A stretch of DNA of 64,000 nucleotides from Ziziphus jujuba (GCF_031755915.1 NC_083388.1:4781501-4845500); one strand, 5' to 3'; counted from the stretch's first letter, positions 36,516 through 48,164 are shown. The notes: generated by a model from the letters alone, not told the origin. Program-made: numbers and translations.

Positions 36516-37880
36516 GCTGTAATGAGAATGATTAGAGAAAAGATATTTTGAAAATATGCAGAATTTGAAATAGATGATACATAAGTTTTGGAGTATGCAA
36601 ACTTTGAAAAATAAATTTTTGATTATACGAATGAAGGACTGAGACAAGGTAAGATAAGAAGAATAAAGGAAAGGAGGATGATAGATTTGGATTTGATTAA
36701 GCTGTTTTGAGATGGATTGATCTTGAAGAATCTGGACATTATTTGATTGAAGTAAGAAATCAAATTTGATTTTTTCACCTAAAGGGTGACTGATGATTCC
36801 ATCATTGTTTGTGATGAATGGGTATAACAGAGAAAGGAAAGGGATGCCTAGGAGGACTTGATCCGTCATATTTTTGATAAGTACAAAAGAGGTTGTATAA
36901 CGAATATTACTATGACAAATTTGTACGTGATTAATTTCATATTGTAAATCCATTTTACTACCATTGGCTGATTTTAATTTTTCTTTTGTTTTGGTATAAT
37001 ATTTACTAGGTATGAGTCCTTCTTGAACACAATTGAGATCTGCACCTGAGTCTAAAAGGGCAATTGTGGTTAATTGAAAATCTTTAATTATTATGGTGAT
37101 TTTGATATGCCATTTTCTAAGGTTGATTTTTTGAATTGAAGCTAGACAATGTTTACGGGAAGATCCTTCTTCCTGTTCATCAGGTTGATTAGGACTAAGA
37201 TTATGGGGTTGATCTTGAATAAAATGATTTTCCATTTTTAATTCTTTTATTTCAGACTTGATTGTTTTAATTTCTGTTTGTAAATCTTGAACAGTTATAG
37301 TTTTATTTTTGAATTTATTAAATGTTTGTAAGGTTTCTGTGAAATAGATTTTTTGAGTACTTTTATTATGTTGGGTTGTTTCTTTGTGATTATCAGTTAT
37401 TATCTTTTTATATTTTTTCATGTATTCTATTCTTTCATCAGGATTTTCTAATTTACTAAGTAATTCTAAGATTATATCTCCATCTTCTGTAGAATTAGTT
37501 AAGACACTAAGTAAGTAAGTACAACAAGCATCTAAATATCTTAAAGTAATTTTAGGGTTATCTGTGTCACTAGTGGACTCGGTGTGAATACTGTTGTTAC
37601 TATGTTTACCTATTGTAGTAAGGACTTGATTTGTGTAATTATTTTCTCTTATAGCTTTAATTAAATCGTTATTTTCATTCGTGGAAGTTTTAAAGGGTGA
37701 TTTTATGACTTGATTATTCAAATGGGGAATGATTATTTTTGCATCTGGAAGGTGACTAGACAGAACTGTGGATTTATCTGGTTTTTTCTCGTTTTCTTTT
37801 GGTAATGTTTTTATGTTTTTTAAAGGATAATAATCTTCGAGAAAATTGAAAAATAATATATTAGTTTTAAAATCTATCAT
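36516..37880 (-). pseudogene. Coiled-coil and protease region, segment P1
   Basis: The frame is open and runs on into the next ORF. The first part is Lys/Asn-rich, with likely coiled coil (VQDLQTEIKTIKSEIKELKM). The aspartic-protease signature LLDSGADLNC is at about 37040-37065, followed by QVLLGIPFLSLLYP. Capsid core, zinc knuckle, RT and RNase H are all missing. The protease runs straight to the spacer before the viroplasmin-like ORF, and the same deletion is seen in P2. Confidence 0.8.
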
Positions 37881-37897
37881 TGTTTCTTTCCAACTAG

Positions 37898-38290
37898 TTA
37901 GAATATGGGCTTTTGTTTTTTAGTATGTGATCGTTGGTATTCTAATAATTGATTTGTATGTTTTTCTAATTTAAATTCTTGATTTAAATATTTCCAGTTT
38001 GGTTTAAATGGTGTGTTTTTGTTGATTGGATGGCAGATTTCATCTTGATTAAATAATATAATTTTAAAATTTTTGTTATTATTATTACTAGATGAACCTA
38101 AAGATATATTCGACTTAATATTAATAGATTTACTAAAAACAGACTCACTACTACAAGAGGGACTACAGGAAGGATAACTAATATGTTCTTTGTTTACTGT
38201 ATCTGGTATTTGATTACCATTAAGTGATGACCTAGAGCTAGTACTTAATCTAGAACTAGTAGAAGAATTAGATCTAAATAATCTATCCAT
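37898..38290 (-). pseudogene. N-terminal fragment of the viral polyprotein, segment P1
   Basis: It starts MDRLFRSNSSTSSRLST, like the movement-protein ORF at 45329, but its movement core is replaced by other sequence ending in YQRSHTKKQKP. A one-base loss in an A run shifts the frame relative to P6, so it stops at 37898. P2 shares the same shift. Confidence 0.75.
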
Positions 38291-38553
38291 TTTAAAATTT
38301 TAATTTTTAAAACTCTATTAATTCAAATTTACTATTGCCATATAATTGCTCTCTTCCCTTGACCTCTCAGACCGCTCCTCTCATGCCTCACCTGGGACTT
38401 ATTGTTCAGACACGGACCCTTTACTGTTCAGCTAGGGACGAACACGAATGACAATAATAAAGTTGGGTAAATAAAGCTTTAGAAATTAAGATAAGGAAAT
38501 GAACAAATTAAGCAGATATAATACTCTACGGGTGCTAAAAGAAGCATATGTAA
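38291..38553 (-). promoter_or_regulatory. Leader remnant of P1 and inversion junction
   Basis: The post-primer part of the viral leader (minus strand) lies here. It stops at 38545 (RC of tgcttcttttagc) and after about 8 bp meets the start of the plus-oriented leader of P2 at 38554. Confidence 0.7.
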
Positions 38554-39246
38554 AGTTTTTTCTTTGGAAGATTTTTCTCCCAGGAGTTTTTTACTACAGA
38601 AGATAGAGAGAGCTTAGAGAGTTTCTGGCAGATTTCTCCTCTTTTCTCAATCTTCTTCTATCCCAAAAAACTATGTAATCAATTTATTTATTCTGAGTGT
38701 TGAGTGCTTGTAACACTGGTTCTTCGTAATCAAGTAAGCATTCATATTTATCATTCATATTTTAATTATATTGCTTGGCTGGTTATACCGCCATCAATAT
38801 TATTATTATTTAATTATTTTCATTTAATTATTTATCTTCAAATAATTCTTGGCTGGCTTTGCCGCCTCTATCTTTTGTCATTTTCATTTCCTTCCGCTTA
38901 TTCTTATTCTACTCTGTTCTTATCCTTTGATATACTTTACATCTTCCCTTGTTGGTATCAGAGCCATAAGTGTTCCGATCTATATCTTGTTGCTTCTTTT
39001 CGCACCCGTAGAGTATTATATCTGCTCAATTCATTCATTTCCTTATCTTAATTTCTAAAGCTTTATTTAGCCAACTTTATTGTTGTCATTCGTGTTCGTC
39101 CCTAGCTGAACAGTAAAAGGTCCGTGTCTGAACAATAAGTCCCAGGTGAGGCATGAGAGGAGCGCTCTGAGAGGTCAAGGGAAGAGAGCAATTATATGGC
39201 AATAGTAAATTTGAATTAATAGAGTTTTAAAAATTAAAATTTGAAA
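38554..39246 (+). promoter_or_regulatory. Viral leader with tRNA-Met primer site, segment P2
   Basis: It begins at the conserved ttttttctttgg stretch just downstream of where the TATA box would be, so the promoter is absent at this end. TGGTATCAGAGCC at 38953-38965 is the primer site for minus-strand DNA synthesis. No long ORF is present until ATG 39247. Confidence 0.72.
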
Positions 39247-39639
39247 ATGGATAGATTATTTAGATCTAATTCTTCTACTAGTTCTAGATTAAGTACTAGC
39301 TCTAGGTCATCACTTAATGGTATTCAAATACCAGAGACAGTAAACAAAAAACATATTAGTTATCCTTCCTGTAGTCCCTCTTGTAGTAGTGAGTCTGTTT
39401 TTAGTAAATCTATTAATATTAAGTCTAATATATCTTTAGGTTCATCTAGTAATAATAATAACAAAAATTTTAAAATTACATTAATTAATCAAGATGAAAT
39501 CTGCCATCCAATCAACAAAAACACACCATTTAAACCAAACTGGAAATATTTAAATCAAGAATTTAAATTAGAAAAACATACAAATCAATTATTAGAATAC
39601 CAACGATCACATACTAAAAAACAAAAGCCCATATTCTAA
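39247..39639 (+). pseudogene. N-terminal fragment of the viral polyprotein, segment P2
   Basis: It is nearly identical to the P1 fragment: MDRLFRSNSSTSSRLST start, Ser-rich middle with SSSNNNNKNFK, end YQRSHTKKQKP. It lacks the movement-protein core of P4. The stop results from the same one-base loss as in P1. Confidence 0.75.
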
Positions 39640-39656
39640 CTAGTTGGAAAGAAACA

Positions 39657-41016
39657 ATGATAGATCTTAAAACTAATATATTATTTTTCAATTTTCTCGA
39701 AGATTATTATCCTTTAAAAAACATAAAAACATTACCAAAAGAAAACGAGAAAAAACCAGATAAATCCACAATTCTATCAGATAAATCCACAGTTCTGTCT
39801 AGTCACCTTCCAGATGCAAAAATAATCATTCCCCATTTGAATAATCAAGTCATAAATTCACCCTTTAAAACTTCCACGAATGAAAATAACGATTTAATTA
39901 AAGCTATAAGAGAAAATAATTACACAAATCAAATCCTTACTACAATAGGTAAACATAGTAACAACAGTATTCACACTGAGTCCACTAGTGACACAGATAA
40001 TCCTAAAATTACTTTAAGATATTTAGATGCTTGTTGTACTTACTTACTTAGTGTCTTAACTAATTCTACAGAAGATGGAGATATAATCTTAGAATTACTT
40101 AGTAAATTAGAAAATCCTGATGAAAGAATAGAATACATGAAAAAATATAAAAAGATAATAACTGATAATCACAAAGAAACAACCCAACATAATAAAAGTA
40201 CTCAAAAAATCTATTTCACAGAAACCTTACAAACATTTAATAAATTCAAAAATAAAACTATAACTGTTCAAGATTTACAAACAGAAATTAAAACAATCAA
40301 GTCTGGAATAAAAGAATTAAAAATGGAAAATCATTTTATTCAAGATCAACCCCATAATCTTTAGTCCTAATCAACCTGATGAACAGGAAGAAGGATCTTC
40401 CCGTAAACATTGTCTAGCTTCAATTCAAAAAATCAACCTTAGAAAATGGCATATCAAAATCACCATAATAATTAAAGATTTTCAATTAACCACAATTGCC
40501 CTTTTAGACTCAGGTGCAGATCTCAATTGTGTGCAAGAAGGACTCATACCTAGTAAATATTATACCAAAACAAAAGAAAAATTAAAATCAGCCAATGGTA
40601 GTAAAATGGATTTACAATATGAAATTAATCACGTACAAATTTGTCATAGTAATATTCGTTATACAACCTCTTTTGTACTTATCAAAAATATGACGGATCA
40701 AGTCCTCCTAGGCATCCCTTTCCTTTCTCTGTTATACCCATTCATCACAAACAATGATGGAATCATCAGTCACCCTTTAGGTGAAAAAATCAAATTTGAT
40801 TTCTTACTTCAATCAAATAATGTCCAGATTCTTCAAGATCAATCCATCTCAAAACAGCTTAATCAAATCCAAATCTATCATCCTCCTTTCCTTTATTCTT
40901 CTTATCTTACCTTGTCTCAGTCCTTCATTCGTATAATTAAAAATTTATTTTTCAAAGTTTGCATACTCCAAAACTTATGCATCATCTATTTCAAATTCTG
41001 CATATTTTCAAAATAA
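39657..41016 (+). pseudogene. Coiled-coil and protease region, segment P2
   Basis: Open 39657-40364, then a one-base insertion near 40362 causes a stop. The protease signature LLDSGADLNC is at 40502-40531, and QVLLGIPFLSLLYP follows near 40700. The capsid and RT are absent, as in P1. The frame ends at TAA 41014-41016, before the viroplasmin-like ORF. Confidence 0.8.
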
Positions 41017-41043
41017 CTTTTCTCTAATCATTCTCATTACAGC

Positions 41044-42872
41044 ATGTCTCGCCCCAGCGGCTACATAATCATCAATAACACTTCTGTTCCTATTTGGAGT
41101 GGAGAAAATTCTGAAAAGAATTTCCCAACCCAATTTGAACTAGATACCCCCCAAAGAGCCTTAATCAATTCCATTTGGAATAAAACCCATTTTGAATCAC
41201 TCGAAGAAAAAACAGATTTTATTCAAACCTTAGATAACCTTTGCTTTTATTTACAATCAATCAAACAAAAGCCCGATAGTAAATACTATTCCCATTATAT
41301 CCTATTCACAGGCCCAAACCCTGGCCTTTATAAAACCTGGTCCCAAATAGCCCATGAAATAGCAGGCCAAACCAACACCCAATACCGAGGCTATTATAGT
41401 CTCCATGAAGCCCTTGAAATTACCATAAAGAATTAGGTCCTCAAGCCTTTATTCACCCTTGGGTCAGAATGGATCCAGAGTTTTCTAAAACTCTCCATTC
41501 CGTCCAAAAACTCATTTCTAATCAAGCTCCTAATTCCCAATCAGCCCAAAAAATGCAACATAACCATCCTCGCCCAATCACTGTTGTTGTCAACCCACAA
41601 CACCCCAATAATCAATTACTTCAAAACCAAGACCCACTTGATATTCTTAATATAGAACATCCTTTAGAATTTCGCGTTCATGAACTCAAACGCAAAAATC
41701 AATGCCTCGAACACCAAATTCAAACCTTACTTCACAATAATGCCATTCACCAACTCCATATTAATCACCTCCAAAAAGATCTAGATTATTGGACCAAAAA
41801 ACAATCTTTTAATCAAAACCAAGCCTTTACCAGTCATTCCCATCAACCTTCCAACATTCTCATCAACAATCCTTATCCTTTAACCAAAAATTCCACTTTA
41901 CCGTGGAACCCTGCTCGTATCTTTTTCTATCCTAATCAATGGTTACACCAAGCTGGTTTACCCAGTGATATCATTTCCCGCATCTGGAAAATCAAAAGAA
42001 AACAATTTTATGATGAATTCAATTTCCTTCAAAGAATGTTACGATCCTTTGTTCAATCACCAAATACTTGTCCTCGTGGTATGTACGTATATACGGAAGC
42101 TGCTTTGCATCCTTCCAATATCAAATGTACCACATGCGACCCTGAAAATATTCCCCTTAATCATGTTGGCTGTCCACACCAAATCAGTTATGCTATTCAC
42201 CGTGTTGGCTTATATGCCCCAACCTTCCACAATTTTATTTACCAAAACAAAACAATCACTTGGGCCACCCTCTTTAACTGGGGATTAGTTGGTACCATCA
42301 TATTCACCCATACAGATCAAGCCCAAAACTATATTGAACTAATCAAAATGGCCATCCACTGCCTCTTTTTACCTCACCAATCAGCACCATTAAAACAACA
42401 AGGATATATTGCTGCTCACATCACATCCACTCCACCAGAATGGATCCATGGATGGGAACCAGCACGCCACCTAATCACTTTTGAAAAATCAAAATATGCT
42501 ACTAATCATTTTCGCCAAGATGAACAGGTACGAAGATGTTCCAGTCCAATCACAAGACAATTACGCCATTGGAGAGCTGCTGTGTATGGAGACAATTTTA
42601 ATCTCCAACACATTAATCAAAAATATTTTTTAGCAAAAGAAAATCAATATACAAAATTATATTTACATAATGGATTTCGTTATGTATGGAACGATGTATT
42701 TACATCCTTTCATTACAAAACAATGTATCCAGACCTTGCTACTATTTATTATAAAATGTTCAAAAAACAAAGAATCATTAGTACCGACAATAATCAAGAA
42801 TCAGAAGAAGATATAGACATTGATCCAGACGAAGATGATTCTCACAACATCAACAACATGCTGGAAGCCTGA
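41044..42872 (+). pseudogene. Viroplasmin/transactivator-like ORF, segment P2
   Basis: This is the best copy. It has ATG 41044 (MSRPSGYIII), the domain motif FTGPNPGLYKTW, and a one-base loss near 41425 that stops the frame at 41436. The rest is open in another frame from 41469 (MDPEFSKTL) for 467 codons, ending in an acidic tail (EEDIDIDPDEDDS). Cysteine/His motifs (CTTCDPENIPLNHVGC) and Trp-rich stretches lie in the middle. The total would be about 600 codons, a plausible size for an inclusion-body protein. Only the N-terminal domain has a recognisable family. Confidence 0.77.
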
Positions 42873-42879
42873 AGTCATA

Positions 42880-43140
42880 ATCAACATCAGGAATCTTTGA
42901 TAGTACAAAGTTACTTTCAAAATTCCACTCACAAATCAGATAACGAGACTTTACTGTTCAATCACTATTCATGAACAGTAAAAGGAGCCGAAAGCAGATC
43001 ACTGTTTAATCAACTATTCACCGACAGATCACTGTTCAATCAACTGTTCACAGATCGAATCATTTCAATCAACAGGAGCTGCACAAGACCTCCTTGCCTA
43101 TTTAAAGGAGCCTCATTCCCATTCCAAATCAAGTTTTTTC
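42880..43140 (+). promoter_or_regulatory. Viral promoter between segments P2 and P3
   Basis: It contains repeated ctgttcaatca / gaacagta motifs (42950-43070) and TATTTAAA at 43099-43106, followed about 35 nt later by the conserved leader start. The same block recurs at 44760-45000 and 50080-50330. It should drive the pregenomic RNA. Confidence 0.68.
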
Positions 43141-43608
43141 TTTGGAAGTTTTTTCTCCCAAGAGTTTTTTACTACTGAAGATAGAGAGAGCTTAGAGAGT
43201 TTCTGGCAGATTTCTCCTCTTTTCTCAATCTGCTTCTATCTCAAAAAACTCTGTAATCAATTTATTTATTCTGAGTATTGAGTGCTTGTAACACTGGTTC
43301 TTCGTAATCAAGTAAGCATTCATATTTATCATTCATATTTTATTTTAATTATTTTATTTATATTGCTTGGCTGGTTATACCGCCTTCAATATTATTATTA
43401 TTTAATTATTTTCATTTAATTATTTATCTTCATATTATTCTTGGCTGGCTTTGCCGCCTCTATCTTTTGTCATTTTCATTTCCTTCCACTTATTCTTATT
43501 CTACTCTGTTCTTATCCTTTGATATACTCTACATCTTCCCTTGTTGGTATCAGCGCCATAAGTGTTTCGATCTATATGTTGCTACTTCTTTTCGCAAACG
43601 CCCAAAAA
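43140..43608 (+). promoter_or_regulatory. Leader with primer site, segment P3
   Basis: The leader is of the same type as in P2, with primer site TGGTATCAGCGCC at 43545-43557 (one change). About 40 nt after the primer site it departs from the other leaders (after cttcttttcgca) and leads directly to ATG 43609. Confidence 0.7.
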
Positions 43609-44754
43609 ATGCCTCGTAAAAAGGGGTCATCCACCCCTCTTCCAAACCCTAATCAACCTACCCAAAATCAAAATCAATCACCCAAAGACCAATCTATTAT
43701 TCCTACTGAATCTACTCACCTTTCTCAACCAATTCCAATCAGCCAAATTAATTATCAAGATGCCCTCGTCAAACCTTATAATCCCTACAGCCTAGTTCCT
43801 AGCCAACCATTTACCCCCCTTTCTCAAACACAACCAAAATCATCTCCCTATTATGATATTGCTAAAAAACTTCTATTCTACATTGAACCTTCCCTTATTA
43901 AACTCCCTACCATTCCCCAAATCATTAATCAATTCCTACCACCCAATGTCCATTTCATACCTAAAACACCTGGCATAACCCTAAAATATTATACTGCCAT
44001 TCTCCAACATACGCAATCTGTAACCATAACCCCCCTCCTTGACAAGAATGATAACCAAACCGTTATTTCCCACAAATTCTGGATCCATAAATTAATCACT
44101 CTTGAAGAATGGAATCAACCAGCTTACAAATCAAAAAAGATCACTTATCCTGGTGATGTTCCTATGATTCCTTATACATATAATTACTATGATTATATTG
44201 ATGCTTGGGATTATATTTTCCTTCATCAAAACGAATCATTTTCCCACTCCTGGTTTATCAGTTGGGATTCAAAATTTCAACGAAATTTCCCTAGCTGGTT
44301 TTTCCAGTGGTGGTGTGATCATGGACCTGCAAAGGAACATCTTCCATCATAAATTCAAAATTTAATCACTCATTTTTCCAAAAAATATCAAATCACTTAT
44401 AAAGAAAATGGATATCCTATTGAATTAATTTTTATGTCTAAATACAAAGTCTCTTGGATATTCAAATGGCAATATTCTCGAGAACAAGATGTTATACATC
44501 GTATTCATTCAGTTAAATGGTGGGATAAATGGAATTCAGACCGAACCCATAAAATGGTTATGGATGAATTCCCTATTTCTCCTCCCAAGCCTATCAAACC
44601 ATCTTCTAGTCAAACTTCAAGCACTTTTGATGATGCTTCCAGTCAACCAAAAGCTGAATCCGCAGGTTCTCAATCCAAGACTGTTCCTGGATCCTCCTCA
44701 CAATGGGCAGATTATCAAGACAGTCAAGATCCCTATGACCTCGGGACTGCCTAA
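43609..44754 (+). pseudogene. Unrecognised viral ORF, segment P3
   Basis: The frame starts at ATG 43609 (MPRKKGSSTPLPNPNQP) and stays in one frame to TAA 44754, broken only by TAA at 44350-44352. Length is about 380 codons. The N-terminus is Pro/Gln/Ser-rich and disordered-looking. The middle is aromatic, with WFISWDSKFQRNFPSWFFQW and CDHGP; the C-terminus is Ser-rich and acidic. I cannot name a family. It sits between a viral leader and a viral promoter with no other viral gene in its unit, so it may be a separate component or a captured/shuffled gene. Confidence 0.65.
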
Positions 44755-44759
44755 ATTCA

Positions 44760-45328
44760 CAACAGGAATCTTTGATAGTACAAAGTTACTTTCAAAATTC
44801 CACTCACAAAAGCAGATCACGAGACTTTACTGTTCAATCACTATTCATGAACAGTAAAAGGAGCCGAAAGCAGATCACTGTTCGATCAACTATTCACCAA
44901 CAGATCACAGACCGAATCATTTCAATCAACAGGAGCTACACATGACCTCCTTGCCTATTTAAAGGAGCCTCATTCCCATTCCAAATCAAGTTTTTTCTTT
45001 GGAAGTTTTTTCTCCCAAGAGTTTTTTACTACTGAAGATAGAGAGCCATAAGTGTTCCAATCTATATCTTGTTGCTTCTTTTAGCACCCGTAGAGTATTA
45101 TATCTGGTCAATTCATTTATTTCCTTATCTTAATTTCTAAAGCTTTATTTAGCCAACTTTATTGTTGTCATTCGTGTTCGTCCCTAGCTGAACAGTAAAA
45201 GGTCCGTGTCTGAACAATAAGTCCCAGGTGCGGCATGAGAGGAGCGGTCTGAGAGGTCAAGGGAAGAGAGCAATCATATAGCAATAGTAAATTTGAATTA
45301 ATAGAGTTTTAAAAATTAAAATTTGAAA
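44760..45328 (+). promoter_or_regulatory. Viral promoter and shortened leader, segment P4
   Basis: Promoter repeats and TATTTAAA (44956-44963) are present. The leader jumps at about 45046 from gatagagag straight to ccataagtg, deleting about 380 nt including the primer-site core. The remaining leader runs to ATG 45329. Confidence 0.7.
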
Positions 45329-46435
45329 ATGGATAGATTATTTAGATCTAATTCTTCTACTAGTTCTAGATTAAGTACTAACTCTAGGTCATCACTTACT
45401 GGCAACCAAATACCAGACATAATTAATGAAGAACATTATAGTTTCACCTCTAATGAATCAATCAACCCAGACTGGAATATTCCTCCAGTTTCCCCTAGTG
45501 AAATTTACCACCATAAAACTTGGTCTTTATCCTCATTTAAAAGTGAATCACATATTAAAACTGTTGAACAAGTTTATACAATCAACAAAGATCATGAAAC
45601 CTGCCAGTTAATCACCAAATCAAACATAAATCAACATTTAGAAGATGGTCATAAGTTCATGCATATAGGATTAGTCCAAATAGGAATCAAACCCCTAACA
45701 AAGTTAGGAACCAATTCATCTATACTACTATGTCTTAGAGATGCAAGTTTTAAAAACTTTAATGAAAGTGTCTTCGGAGTTATAGAAACCAGTTTATGTA
45801 ATGGTCCTGTTCATTTTGACTGTTATCCAAATTTTCCAGTCAGTTTAACAGATCCATGCATATTAAAGGTATTAACTCTTAATTTAAAAACTTCGGGTTA
45901 TAACTTCGACGAAGGTCGTCAACCCTTAGCCTTAATTTACAGAATTCATTATAAAGTCTCAGGAACTAATATGAACTTTAAAGCCAAACAACATAATGCT
46001 AAAGGTCATACTATGTTAATCCAGAGTCAATACCACAATTTAAATATTAAAATCCCTAAACTAATCAAATGGTCAGATGTTAATTTACCCTCTGATTGGG
46101 TATTAACTGATGTCCGTAGTCCAACCCCTATTCAAAATATTTTAACCAACACTGAGTTCATCTCCCAATCTGATGATGGATCAGTTCGAATCACTTTTGA
46201 TAGAAATCTTAGATCTAATCAACCCTTAGGAGAAACCTCCTCAAGAAGATCCCTTAAGCAACCAATCATTGAGTCAATCTCTTCTGATAGTATATCTCGA
46301 AGAGATCACGAAATAGAAAAAGATTTACAAAGAATTAAAATTCAGGAATTAGAACAACAGTTACACAAATTAAGATTAGAAAATGAAATTAAAAATCTTA
46401 GATTAAAATCAATTCACCACACTGGAAACAATTAA
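45329..46435 (+). CDS. Viral movement protein region, segment P4
   Basis: It is about 369 codons, starting MDRLFRSNSSTSSRLST. The core resembles the 30K movement-protein superfamily of caulimovirids, with a beta-rich domain holding LLCLRDASFKNF and LKTSGYNFDEGRQPLALIY. The C-terminus is coiled-coil-like (LEQQLHKLRLENEIKNLRL). Movement proteins carry virus between cells through plasmodesmata. The frame ends at a stop made by a deletion of about 110 bp between two ccacactgga repeats, which can be seen by comparison with P5 (52133 and 52241). Confidence 0.75.
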   Translation: MDRLFRSNSSTSSRLSTNSRSSLTGNQIPDIINEEHYSFTSNESINPDWNIPPVSPSEIYHHKTWSLSSFKSESHIKTVEQVYTINKDHETCQLITKSNINQHLEDGHKFMHIGLVQIGIKPLTKLGTNSSILLCLRDASFKNFNESVFGVIETSLCNGPVHFDCYPNFPVSLTDPCILKVLTLNLKTSGYNFDEGRQPLALIYRIHYKVSGTNMNFKAKQHNAKGHTMLIQSQYHNLNIKIPKLIKWSDVNLPSDWVLTDVRSPTPIQNILTNTEFISQSDDGSVRITFDRNLRSNQPLGETSSRRSLKQPIIESISSDSISRRDHEIEKDLQRIKIQELEQQLHKLRLENEIKNLRLKSIHHTGNN

Positions 46436-46443
46436 ATCAAGAA

Positions 46444-47226
46444 ATGATGTCAGATAAAAATCACGATAGATTAATCAAATATAGACAATCCCACACTCGA
46501 GAACAAAAAGAAGAAATTTGGCAAACTTGGAAACAAACCATGTTACACCTTAAATTTGATATTAAATTTTTTGATTTTCTTGAAAAATTCTATTATCCTT
46601 TAAACAATTTAAAAACTTTAACCAAAGAAAAATGGATTAAATCAGATAAATCCACAGTCCTGTCTAGTCACCCTCCAGTTGAAAAACTAATCATTCCCCA
46701 TTTAAATAATCAAGCCATAGCTTCACCATTTAAAACTTCCACCAATGAAAGTAACGATTTAATTAATGAAACTAGGAAAGTCATTGAACAAAATAATTAC
46801 ACAAATCAAAGTCTTATTACCATAGGTAAACAATTAGATAAAATAGAAACCAAAATCGATAATTCCTCTAAAGAAGAAGTTAAACCTCAACCACTAATAA
46901 AATTTCCAGATATTACAAAAGTTCCAACCCTTCCAAATAAAACTAATAAACTAAGTCAACTCTTAAAAGAATTACAATTAAAAACTTCCAGTTCCAAAAC
47001 TGAAGCCTCTTCTTCAAATCTTGCTACCATCAACAATAAATCTTCTTTTGATACAGAATCAAATCAATCTTCATTAGATAATTATATTAATAGACTTAAA
47101 AATCAAAAACCACGATTTAATACTTTTAAACAATGGCATAATAAACCATTACCCCTGAATTTCAAGAATCAAATTTTAAAAATCAATTCTCTGTTAGTTC
47201 TGATAAACTATACGAATGGAATATAG
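46444..47226 (+). pseudogene. Region between movement protein and capsid core, segment P4
   Basis: It is 260 codons, Lys/Asn-rich, and homologous in its start to P1/P2 fragments (YRQSHTREQKEEIWQTWKQT). It ends by frameshift near 47209 before the capsid core. It is probably the N-terminal capsid or linker domain of the polyprotein; no specific activity is recognised. Confidence 0.65.
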
Positions 47227-47267
47227 ATGGATTAAAAGAACAAGAAATATTAAACAAACTACATCAC

Positions 47268-48125
47268 ATGTCCATGGTTGCTAATAGTTATTTTACTAAT
47301 CAAAACCTTCCCCAACCTGAGATTGTTGAATTACTAGTCACAGGTTTTACCGGTACCTTACACTACTGGTGGGAAAAACATTTAACAGATCAATCTAAAT
47401 CAGAAATCATTCATGCTATCAAATTAGATGAAGAAGGATTCCCCATATTTGATGAATCAATAGGTCAAGGTGTTCCAGATGGTGTCAATACCTTGTTAGC
47501 CACAATAATTAGACATTTTACAGGAACCCCTACAGCTGTCACTGAAAGAATCCATAGTCAGTTAACCAATTTACATTGTCCCACTCTTAGTGATTTCGAA
47601 TGGTATGTACAAACATTTACCACTGGAATCATGATGAGAGACGATAGTAATCAACCCTTTTGGAAAGAAAAATTTATTGATGGTTTACCCCAATTATTTG
47701 CTAGAAAAATCCGAAATGTCTTAAGTAATGATAGTGGTCACATAGACTACGATTCATTAACCTATGGAGATATAGTCTCAATAATCAAAAAAGAAGGTTT
47801 AAAAATGTGCACTGATATGAAAATAGCTAATCGATTAAATAATGATAAAAAGAAAACTAAATATGAATTAGGAAACTTTTGTCAACAATATGGTCTGTCT
47901 ACCCTAGCACCTTTTAGAAGAAACAAAATCAAAGAAAAGGCCCATAAGAAACCTTTATGAAAACCTTATTACAAAACCCATAAGTTTAATAAACCCAATC
48001 CTGATAAATTCTATAAATCAAATAACCATAAAAAAGATTCAAAAGATAATACTAAAATCAAATGTTTTAAATGTAATAAATTTGGTCATTTTGCTAATCA
48101 CTGCAAAGTCAAACAAACAATCAAA
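47268..48125 (+). pseudogene. Viral capsid protein core and zinc knuckle, segment P4
   Basis: The frame 47268-47960 (230 codons) has a capsid-like helical domain, with FTGTLHYWWEKHL, and the conserved caulimovirid-type segment WKEKFIDGLPQLFARKI. After a TGA at 47958-47960 the sequence continues with a basic region and a CCHC knuckle CFKCNKFGHFANHC (about 48063-48104), known to bind viral RNA. A TAG follows at about 48126. Capsid and knuckle are found only here in full; a fragment recurs at 49730-50070. Confidence 0.76.
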
Positions 48126-48164
48126 TAGTTAGAAATACTAGAAGATCAAAACAAAACTTAATCA

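Noticed and set aside
43441..43608. Upstream extension of the P3 frame (MAGFAASIF...)
   Set aside because: This part is viral leader shared with units that have other ORFs; the ATG at 43609 after the primer site is the credible start.
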